A stretch of DNA of 64,000 nucleotides from an uncultured Bacteroidales bacterium. GTDB lineage: Bacteria > Bacteroidota > Bacteroidia > Bacteroidales > Paludibacteraceae. The stretch covers positions 62,001 to 126,000 of the forward strand of contig CAMKDV010000002.1 in NCBI GenBank assembly GCA_946411385.1, read 5' to 3'. A model generated the notes under the pieces. The model worked only from the letters and a program-made list of their open reading frames with translations. It did no database searches and was not told the DNA's origin. A program made the translations under genes and the position numbers. Shown piece by piece: positions 1 to 12,000 of the stretch; the stretch's first letter is position 1, and every line of letters starts with the position of its first letter.

Positions 1-3000
1 TCGGCGTAACTACTAACCCGAATATTTTCTGGGAACGTTTCGCACATTTAAGTCCGAAAGACGGCTCATATATGGCCGTATTTGACGGTGACTCCGGAGA
101 ACAGATTGCATGGCAAGCATCCACATCCGATAACCCGAACCTCAAACTCAAGCAAGGAACGACCTACATGTTCTCGTTCTGGGTGGCAAACGTGAACAAC
201 TTCGGCGAGATGGTTACGCGCGACACAAAGAACAATGCTATTTTGCAATTCAAGATCCGATACAAAGATAAAAACGACGAATGGCATGAGCGCTTCCTCG
301 GTGAAGAGACCGACCTGAACGATGATGAGTATTTCAACAACCTGTGGCATCAGAATTCCGCTACATTTACCAGCGACTATGATGCGGATGAAGTGATCAT
401 TTCCGTAGTAGACAAGAACTCTACCGGTATGCGTATCGGTAATGATTTCGCATTGGATGATATACGTTTCCGTGCCGTCTCGGTGCGCTCAGCTACCATT
501 CGAGCTCGTGAACTCTTCTCGTTGGAATACAAAGAACCGCTATCCAGTCCTGTCAACCTGCGAGTAGAGTGGCTTACAACACCTGCCTGCGGTTTGGATA
601 CTTGTACGATGCGCGTATCGTTCCGCTATCCGAACACGACGACACATAATATACTTCTCACGCTGACCGATTTAACGGAAGGCGGCTACGGTACAATCGT
701 TTCCGGTGGATTGCTATCCAAAACACCTATTGTAGGCAACCCGGATTCAACGGATTATGTAGGCATCTTCACCTCTCGCGCAGATGACGGCAAACGCATC
801 CCGGGAGCTATCTACAAAGCTGGTATCATCGCAGATGCCAAAACGCATAATCTGAAAGCCAAACTGACCGTATTGGACAGCAAGAGCGTTGACCACGGCG
901 GCGAAACCACAAAAACGGCAGACGCTCCTGGTGTGCCGGCGCTGACCATAAAGAAAGCAAACATAGTGGATCCGGCTTGTGACGGAACAACGTACGGTTG
1001 GGATATTGATGTCGACTACACAGCTTTTACCGGCACGGAATTGAAGTTCTATATCGATGATGTAGAAAAAGCCAAACGCACAATTTCTTATAACAAAGAT
1101 TTGCAATCCATTACAGGTGTAACCATCAGCGGGTTGACAGCAGACGGCAAGCCTCACACGCTGCGTGTAGCAACCGGTCATACCTTGGACTGCGTTCCCA
1201 CAACGAAAAAAATTGCCCCGAAAGGCAACTTGCTGACGGAGTTCTATGTGGCAGCACAGCCTGTGGATTGTGATGTTACGACCTACAAACTGGAGGGACA
1301 TTGGACAGTAACCAAGCCCTCTACGAGCGTCTTTGATACGCTTATCATCAAGGAGAACGGCGTCATCATTTACAAAGATACCGTACGCGGCGCCTCTGCC
1401 GACGCCACATCCGCGACAGGATCGAAAGTCTTTGACGGCGTGTATACCATCGGTGCCGATCACAAGACTTATACTGCCTATCTTAAAGAACGCAGCGACT
1501 GCCCCGTGACCACAGCCGCAGCCTATAGTGATCCCGTCACGCCGAAGATGACATTTGACGAAGATGTAAGCTTTGAGGACATATCGTGCAACACGATGAC
1601 TTATACCCTCATTGTGCCCATCAAGTACACCAACCAGCATGGCCGGATGTGGGCATACATCGATAAAGGTTCGCCTTCGGAAATCAAGCAAGAGATAACT
1701 GATTTGGCAGGTTACAAATCCGCTACAGGTTATACAGGATATGCTGAAGACGCAAGCGAGCGCAAGACACTCGTGAAGTTCACCGGGCTGACCGGCGACT
1801 ATGCCGCACATACCGTAAGCGTGGAGTGCGATGGCGCACTATCATGTCATCTTACGGACGGAAAAGCGAAAGGATATACCGCACCAACTATTCCAACGCT
1901 GACGGTAACCTACTACAACAAACCCGATAGCGTCTTGCCGTGCAACCAAACGACCTACACGCTGAGTGGAACAATCCGTTATCGTAACTTCGACGAAAGT
2001 ACCATTCGTGTGTGGGTAGATGCAGCCTCGTATGCCGCAGCTGCCACCAACAAACGCAAGGAATATGCCATCACGCCTAATAGCACGGATGTGCTTTCAC
2101 TCTCCTTTGCCATCGACAATGTACCTGCCGACTCAGCTGACCACTATCTGCACGTAGAGTCCGCAGGGCGCGGTGCAGCATGCCCGTATACCTCCGAGGC
2201 TATCCGTGCGCCGTTCTCACCGAAGATCGACGAAGTATACTTCACCGGCAACCCTGCCACTCTGGCATGCGGCACGGCTGCGCCGTACTACACTGCCGTA
2301 GTGAACGTGCGCGCCACCAACCACTGCAAAGCCCGACTGACCGTTGAATACCCTGGTGGCGCAACGGAAACGAAGACCGTGACTTCCGATGTGACTACTT
2401 TTACCTTCCCCACTCATCCTATTGACGGAAGCACACAGACCGTGAAAGTATGGTTCGATTATGTCCATGCCAAACGCTCTGAATGTGAAACTTCAAATTC
2501 GTTCACTGCGCCTGTACTGCCTATTTCATCGGTTAGCAGTATATCCGTAACCCCTGCCACAACGGCTTGCGACGAAGATACCGTATCGCTCAGCTTCGAC
2601 CTGAACTATACGAACCAGGACGGTACACTGACCGTTTGGGTGGACGATGACCATAAAGCGGAGAAGACTATTGAATATGACTATCACAATAGCAGCACTT
2701 CGCATACTAAGAACATCACTCTTAACGGTCTGCCAGCTGATGGCGCAACGCACACGCTCTACTACAATTTTGCGTCCGCCAACTCGTGCCACAACCAAGC
2801 AGTACCGCTGGCTGCCTTCCCGCGTACTCCGATGATTACGGGCGTAACTACACGTGTTCCGGAAAAGATCAATTGCAGCGACGCCAGTTACAAAGATACG
2901 GTAGATGTGGCGTTCAAATGGACTGATGATGAGATCCTTGTAGTTGAATACAAAGACAAATCAAGAACGGTTCATACGGAGGAAGTATCGCTCTCCGGCA

Positions 3001-6000
3001 AGAGTTCTCCCTGCCGCATCATCGTGACAATGGACAAGAAAGACGGCTACGCCAAAGATACCGTATACGTTTATTTCAAAGGCAGCGGATTCTCCGGCTG
3101 TCATGAGAAGGGCTTGCACACGAAAATCTTCAGCACTCCGTCCAGTTCTTCAGTAAAAGGTAACTTTGACGTGACGGTTACTGACCGCAGTTCGTGCGAC
3201 AATCTGCTGTACGACCTTAGCGGTAAGATTGAGTTTACTGATGCCGATGGCGACTTGATTATTGAATGTGAAGGCAAGGATCCGATAGTAAAAACATCAG
3301 GTTCATACACTTCGCCTGTATCATTCAAGTTTGAGGGTCTGACAACCGAAGCCGTAGGAAAGGCCATTACCACTTACTTCTCCAACCAGACGAAATGTAA
3401 GTCCAACTCCAAGGAGTATAACTCACCAAGCATACCAAGTTATTCCGTCAGCGGTATGAGTTTCTCTGCACCGGTATGCGACGACACACTTTCTACTTTG
3501 TCGTTCACTCTCACTCATATCAAACAGACAGGAACGCTCAAAGTATGGGTAGATGGATTGGCAAAGAAAACGGTTACTTATACCTCCGGCACTGTGGCTA
3601 CCGATCAGGTGATTACATTCGATGGCGTTCGAGCTGACAGTCTGACACATACGCTGCATGTGCAGTTTGAAGGCGGCATGTGTAGTACGGAAAGGACATT
3701 CACCACTCCTAATGCTCCGTACTCGCCTAAAGTAACGAGCATCAGCTCTGCCCTCAAAACAGCACCGTGTACTTTTGATAAGTACACACAAACCGTCACC
3801 TTCACTGTAGGCAACAGCCAGAATAAGAAAGTGACCGTTATGTGCAAAGGTCAGATCGTTACGGCTACCTCACACAACGGCGTAAATACGATTGACATAC
3901 CGAACATACCGCGCACGCTCAGCAATTTGGAAGACGATTCTATCGTTATCTTCTTCCCGTCGGCAGACATCTGCTCACCGCGCAGAAAAATCACATATAT
4001 AGAATACCCGAAACCGGAGCTTGTAGAGATCAACATACCCGACGAGCAAGGCACAATTGCTTGCGGCGCTGCAAGTTATTCGCTCATCGGAAATATTCGC
4101 TACACAAATCTTGATTCCAAACCGCAAGTTTGGCTCGATAGCAAGGAGAGCGAAGCTGTTACGCTGGGGACGGCCACACTAAAAAGCAAAGATACACTTA
4201 CTATTGCCATCAGTGGCATCACTGTGCCCACCGACGGCAAGCTGCACACCTTGCATGTTAAAGCAGGCGGATGGACGGCTTCGTGCTCTGTCGCCGACAA
4301 TTTCACCGCCAAGTGGCGTCCGCTGATATCGAATGTTACCGCTGTGCAAGCCTCCGAATATGCTCATTGCGACGGCACGTATGCGGTTACCGGCAGGGTA
4401 AGTTTCTCGCAGAGCAACGACAAGAAACTTATCATCAAATATACCGATAAGGACGGCATAACGCACACCAAAGAATACAGCACAAGCAGTTCTGACACTT
4501 ACAAAGACTACGAGATAACCGGCTTAGACCATCTTGGCGCTCACCGCGATACGATTAAGGCATACTTTGAGGGAACAGATATATGCAACTATGATGCACA
4601 AACCGAACCGTACACGACGCCGGTAGTAAAGGCAATCACATTAGGGGCAATTACGTCGAATGACGTAGTTTGTGGTGAGTCTTCTTTCAGCATTTCCGTA
4701 CCTGTCAGTTCCAATGTAGCAGGCGAAACAATCATATTGTCAGACGGCTACGGACACACCAAGAGCGTTACTTCCTCCACAAGTACCGAAACGTATACCA
4801 TGGGAGGATTTACCGCAGCAGGTAGTATTACCGCACAGTTTGAGGGAGTAGCATGCAGCAAGACGGCTCCGCAATCGTTTGTAGCTACAGAATTAAAACC
4901 TTATCCCACTTTCAGTCTTGAAGAGATTACCGGTCAATGCCACCCCGCAAGTTCGTTCACGGTAGGATACACCCATACAAATGCAGCGAATATCAAATAT
5001 GCGGTGAAATTAGGCGATGTTACCAAGCAAGCCGAGACCACCGTGGCTGTGAATGAAGGCAAGACATTCAGCTTCAGTACCGTCGATTGGGCCGCCGGCA
5101 CATATACTATCTCCGCCTACGCAGTCAGTGCAGCCGGATGCACAAGCAGCACGACAAGCACCACATTCACTATCTATACCAAGCCACGCGTTACCGCGCT
5201 GTCTGTTGCTGAGGCGTGTGCAGAGGATGCCACGACTACCGTCACCTACACTACTGCGGATGCTTCTACATTCAAGTATTACGTAGTCGGCAAGACGACC
5301 TTGTCCGACGCTGCATCTGTCGGTTCATCATTCACGCTGCCTATCGGTGCATATGCTGCGGGAACATATACCCTCAAGATGGTAGCTAACTCCGCCACCT
5401 GCATAAGTGATACCGTTTCTACCCCTTTCACCATCAACAAGAAACCTGCCATTACGGCTCTCGCGGTTGCGGATGCATGCGCAGAAGATGCCACGACCAC
5501 CGTCACCTACACTACTGCGGATGCTTCTACATTCAAGTACTATGTAGTAGGCAAGACTACTTTGTCTGATGCTACGCCTGTAGGTGCACCGTTCACGTTG
5601 CCTATTGGTGCATATGCCGCAGGAACATATACCTTGAAGATGGTAGCTAACTCCGCCACCTGCGTAAGTGATACCGTTTCTGCCACCTTCACCATCAACA
5701 AGAAACCTGCCGTTACGGCTCTTGCCGTTGCCGATGCGTGTGCAGAGGATGTCAGCACCACTGTCACCTACACCACTGCGGATGCTTCTACATTCAAGTA
5801 CTATGTAGTAGGCAAGACTACTTTGTCTGATGCTACGCCTGTAGGTGCACCGTTCACGTTGCCTATTGGTGCATATGCCGCAGGAACATATACCTTGAAG
5901 ATGGTAGCTAACTCCGCCACCTGCGTAAGTGATACCGTTTCTGCCACCTTCACCATCAACAAGAAACCTGCCGTAACGGCTTTGGCTGTGGCGGATGCAT

Positions 6001-9000
6001 GTGCTGAAGATGCCAACACCACCGTCACCTATACCACGGCAGATGCTTCTACGTTCAAGTACTATGTGGTAGGCAAGACAACTTTGTCAGGTGCTACTGC
6101 GGTCGGCACTTCGTTCACGCTGCCAATTGGCACTTATACTGCAGGTACATACACTCTGAAGATGGTAGCTAACTCCGCTACTTGTGGAAGTGATACCGTT
6201 TCTACTACCTTCGAAGTATTTGCCAAACCTACAATCGCCATCAGCAGCATTATCAACCGGTGCGACGACGAGGCATCCACTACCGTCACCTATTCCGTGA
6301 CTGCTGCCGACACCTACAAGTATTATATTGTAGGCAAGTCTTCGCTCTCGTCCGCTCAGGCGGTTACTGTAGGCGGAACATTCTCGCTGGATATCAGTTC
6401 GCTTACTGCCGGCACCTACACGCTGAAGATGGTGGCTAACTCCGCCTCGTGCGTGAGTGATACCACATCAAAGACGTTTACCGTTTATTCCATTCCGTCC
6501 GTCACGATCACGCCGCCTGTTCCTATCCATACAGGCATAACGCCGGTGAATGTATCGATTGCCTTGTCGGGCGAAGCCACCAGCTACGACTACCGTTTCA
6601 TGGATGGCGACGATCCTGTTCCCGGTGCAGGCAACAGCGGCACGGATGTTGCTGCTGCACAAACTACCATCACGCTCGCAACGGGTGCGTTGTCAGAAGG
6701 CACCTATAAGCTGTACGTAACGCCCAAGACCGCCACTTGTACCGGCATAGAGCGACATGTGGATGTTGTGGTCAACAACAAGCCGTCAGTCAGCTTTATT
6801 GAGCCTGTAGAGGACATCTGCGTCGGAACATCCTCGCTGAATATCAGTTATACGCCTTCGGGTGACGCTGAGACGCTCACATATTTCGTCAAGAAAGGCA
6901 GCATCACTATTGTTGCCTCCACCACGATTGACGTACCCGAACCTCTCACGCCTCTTGTCTTCGACATCAGTTCGTGGGGTGTTGGCACGTACACGATTAG
7001 CGGTCATGTCACCTCAGATGTTCCGGTTGTGGGTGATGAGACGACGATGGATTTCACCATCTATCCTTTGCCTACGTTTGCGTTCAAAGACGAACTGCCA
7101 GCCGACTGCTATCCGTCAACAAGCATTTCTGTCGGATATACGTCTACCAACGCTTCTCTCTACAGTTACACCCTGACCTTAGAGGGAGCAGGCAGTCCTG
7201 CCCGCACGGCAAACGATCAGGCAGCCGTTGCGGACGGTTCGATCATCCTGAATACCGACGGACTAACTGCAGGCCGATACACGCTGGCTGTACAGGCCAC
7301 CTCAGCACACGGCTGCAACGCTGCCGATGTGGTCAGCAAGATAGTCACCATCTATCCGAAGCCGGCTATCGCCATCACCGGTATCGCCGACCAGTGTGAC
7401 TACGAAAGCATGACTCCTGTCGTTTACACAAGTTCTGATGCCGATACTTACAACTATTATATTGTAGGTCAAACATCGCTGAAAGCCATTGCGCCCATCG
7501 CTGCTCCGGCAGGCTCGTTTGATTTGGATATCAGCATGCTTTCTGCAGGCACGTACACCCTAAAGATGGTGGCTAACTCCGCTACTTGCGTAAGCGACAC
7601 CGTTTCTGCCACTTTCACCATCAACAAGAAACCTGCCGTTACGGCTCTTGCCGTTGCCGATGCATGTGCAGAAGATGTCAGCACCACTGTCACCTACACC
7701 ACAGCAGATGCTTCTACATTTAAGTACTATGTCGTTGGCAAGACGACCTTGTCCGACGCTGCATCTGTCGGTTCGTCATTCACGCTGCCTGTCAGCTCGT
7801 ATGCAGCAGGCACATATACCCTCAAGATGGTCGCTAATTCCGCCACCTGCATAAGCGACACCGTTTCTGCTACTTTCACCATCAACAAGAAACCTGCCGT
7901 TACGGCTCTTGCCGTTGCCGATGCATGTGCAGAGGATGCCACGACTACCGTCACCTACACCACAGCGGATGCTTCTACATTCAAGTACTACGTAGTTGGC
8001 AAGACTACCTTGTCTGACGCTGCGTCTGTCGGTTCATCGTTCACGTTGCCTATTGGTGCATATGCTGCGGGAACATATACCCTCAAGATGGTCGCTAATT
8101 CCGCCACATGCGTAAGCGATACCGTTTCCGCCACCTTCACCATCAACAAGAAACCTGCCGTTACGGCTCTTGCCGTTGCGGATGCATGTGCAGAGGATGT
8201 CAGCACCACTGTCACCTACACTACTGCGGATGCTTCTACATTCAAGTACTATGTAGTAGGCAAGACTACTTTGTCTGATGCTACGCCTGTAGGTGCACCG
8301 TTCACGTTGCCTATTGGTGCATATGCCGCAGGAACATATACCTTGAAGATGGTAGCTAACTCCGCCACCTGCGTAAGTGATACCGTTTCTGCCACCTTCA
8401 CCATCAACAAGAAACCTGCCGTTACAGCTCTTGCCGTTGCGGATGCATGCGCAGAAGATGCCACGACTACCGTCACTTACACTACTGCGGATGCTTCTAC
8501 ATTCAAGTACTACGTAGTAGGTAAGACTACCTTGTCTGACGCTGCGTCTGTCGGTTCATCGTTCACGTTGCCTATTGGTGCATATGCTGCAGGAACATAT
8601 ACCTTGAAGATGGTAGCTAACTCCGCCACCTGCGTAAGTGATACCGTTTCTGCCACCTTCACCATCAACAAGAAACCTGCCGTTACGGCTCTTGCCGTTG
8701 CCGATGCGTGTGCAGAGGATGTCAGCACCACTGTCACCTACACCACTGCGGATGCTTCTACATTCAAGTACTATGTAGTAGGCAAGACTACTTTGTCTGA
8801 TGCTACGCCTGTAGGTGCACCGTTCACGCTGCCTGTCAGCTCGTATGCTGCAGGTACATATACCTTGAAGATGGTAGCTAACTCCGCTACCTGCGTCAGC
8901 GACACCGTTTCCGCCACCTTCGAAGTATTTGCCAAACCTACAATCGCCATCAGCAGCATTATCAACCGGTGCGACGACGAGGCATCCACTACCGTCACCT

Positions 9001-12000
9001 ATTCCGTGACTGCTGCCGACACCTACAAGTATTATATTGTAGGCAAGTCTTCGCTCTCGTCCGCTCAGGCGGTTACTGTAGGCGGAACATTCTCGCTGGA
9101 TATCAGTTCGCTTACTGCCGGCACCTATACGCTGAAGATGGTGGCTAACTCTGCCTCGTGCGTAAGTGATACCACGTCAAGCATCTTCACCATTCATCCC
9201 GTGCCGGTTGTTACGCTCACGCCGCCTATGCCTATACGCGAAGGCGAAGCCAGCGTACCGGTAGCCCTCAGCCTCACGGATGCTGAGACGTACGACTATA
9301 TCTTCTACGAAGCCGACGGCATTTCTGTACGCGAGTTCGGCAGCGATATTTCGGCATCGGTTACATCCATCGTGCTTACCTCCACCGCCACGCTGCCCGA
9401 AGGCTCTTACCGCCTGACCGTCACGCCGAAGAACGCTACCACCGGTTGCACGGGAACGACGAAAGAGGTGCAGGTAAAAGTCAACAACAAGCCCTCTATC
9501 AACTTCACCGAGCCTGCTGCTGTATGCGTTGGTACGAATTCACTGAACATCGAGTATACAACTTCGACAGATGCCAAGCAGTTCACTTATGCTATTACCA
9601 CCAAGGCAGGTGCTCCGAAGCAGGCTACTACGACCGTCAACCTATCTGAATATCCATCGTCGCAGACCATTGATATCAGCACATGGGAGTACGGCACGTA
9701 TACCCTGACCGGTCACGTAAGTTATACGACGGGTACGACAACCGTGACAGGTGACGACACTTCGGTGGACTTCACCATTCTTGCCCAGCCAACTGTTGAA
9801 CCTATCTCTCAGCCTATAGATTTCATCGGTTGCGGGGAAAGCTACGACGTGACCATCGTTGTTAACCTCTTCAACAATGCCGGCAGGGACATTCTTGCCC
9901 GATATACCGACAACGGTGGCATTCATACCACCTTGCCTGTACATACGTCCGTCGGCGATCAGACGGCTACAATCGTGCTGAGCGATCTTACCGACACCGA
10001 CCATACTACGGCGCACGAAGTGCTGGTATATGTCGATGGATTTGAGTCGTGTGGCTACACTGCAAGCTACAACGATCCGAAACGCAAGACAATCACGTTC
10101 GTAGAAGTCAATCCGCAACCCAAATCTTGCGGCGATGCTATCTACACCGTGACCGGTACCGTCAAGGCCAACTGCGATGAAGGAACAATCGTTGTTGAGT
10201 ACGATGCTACCCATAAGCAAGAGGTGGCAGCAAGCACTTCCGGCAAGCCATTCATGATTTCCGGCATACCTGAAGCAGGTGTAGCCCAACTCAAGGCATA
10301 CTACCTCGGCAAGACCTGCGGATATGTATATGCCGACTACAGCGAGCCTGTCAAACCGCAAGCATCGATAACTGCCACACCACCTACCCTTGCATGTGAC
10401 GTTAGGTCTTTCGATTTGCCGTTCACGCTCAGCTACACCTATCAGGAAGCAGGCACGCTTACCGTGTGGGTAGATGCTACGCACAAAAAGACATTCTATA
10501 GCGCTGCTGGCGGCTATTTGGCAAACAACGCCACCGCACAAACGCTGACCGACGCGATTACCGGCCTACCGGCTGACGGCAGTACAGGACATAAGTTGTA
10601 TTACGCTTTCGACGGAACCCATTCATGCACCGATAGCATAAACTTGGCTGCCTTCCCGCGTACGCCGCGTATAACGGATGTAACGCCGGGCAATATACCT
10701 TCGGTCGTACCGGGCTTGACAGGTACATACAATCCGACCTTCACAGTCACCTACGAGTATACCGATGGTGAGACGCTCATGCTCGACTACCAGACGGCTG
10801 ACGGCACTTGGCATTCCGTTTCGTCTGCTCCTGCCACCATGAGCGGTGCAAGCTCGTATACGTTCACCGGACTCACTTTCGATGACGTAGCCATGAGCGG
10901 ACGCACGGTGCGTGTATATTTCGAGGGACTTACCTGCCGGTATGAGCAGCCGTACCCTACTCCGTCCAACTCATCCATTACCTTCCAGACGCTCACGATT
11001 ACCAACACTTCGTCGTGCGGTTCGCTCCTGTATAACCTGAGCGGCACAGTATCGTATACCGGCACGAGCGTAGGTGACCTCGTTGTGGAACTGGGTGCTA
11101 TGCACCGCTGTACGATTCCCGAATCGCAGTGTGTAGCTGACCGACCGTTGCCGTTCGCTATTCAGGGTATTGATGTACCCGTACCGGCTACCGGCAGCCA
11201 GTTGGATGCTTACTTCACTAACACCTCAGGCAACCGTGCTCACTCTGATCTGTTCTACGAGCCTGTCATACCGGCTGTTGATGCGCTTAACATTGAATAT
11301 GGTACGCCCGCGTGCGATGCCGTAGTCACCACGCTCGACTTCGACATCCGTTACATCAAGCAGAAAGGTACACTCACCGCGTGGGTAGACACACAAGCTC
11401 CGCAGACAGTGACCTACACGAGCATTGATGCCGACGTACCCGATGTTGTGCATGTGCAGTTGGATAATATCCCTGCCGACAGCATGCAGCACCGCCTGTA
11501 TATCTCGTTCGATGGTGATCACTCATGTGCCGACCAATCATTCCCGTTGCCTCATGCGCCGTTCTCGCCGCGTATTCATTCGTACCAGACAGACACGTCA
11601 GGCATAGCATGCGGCAAGGACACGTACGATGTGACTGTCACCTTCCATGCCGACAATCATCAGGGACGTCCTATTACCGTCGCCTGCCGCACACAGCAGC
11701 AGACCATCACGGCTACCGACGGACTGATGAGTGTCACCTTCACGGATATCGAACGTACCACGGACAATTCGTCGGACGACTATGTTGAGATATACTTTGC
11801 AGATGCTACCTACTGCACCACGCCTACACGCGTGTCGTACGATGAGCCGGCATTGCCTGCGATCAGCATAGCTAATCCTGTCTTCGTTACGCCTACTTGC
11901 GACTCCACAACCACTACTCTGACCTTCGACCTTTCGTACACGCGTCAGACCGGTGATCTGAAGATTCGCGTAGATGACCTGCCCGAACAGACTGTTGCTT

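Noticed and set aside
747-1811. 354-residue minus-strand ORF inside the adhesin gene
   Set aside because: It is antisense to the repetitive adhesin frame and has no domain or start context; the many 75-residue minus ORFs at 261-bp spacing are the same kind of shadow.
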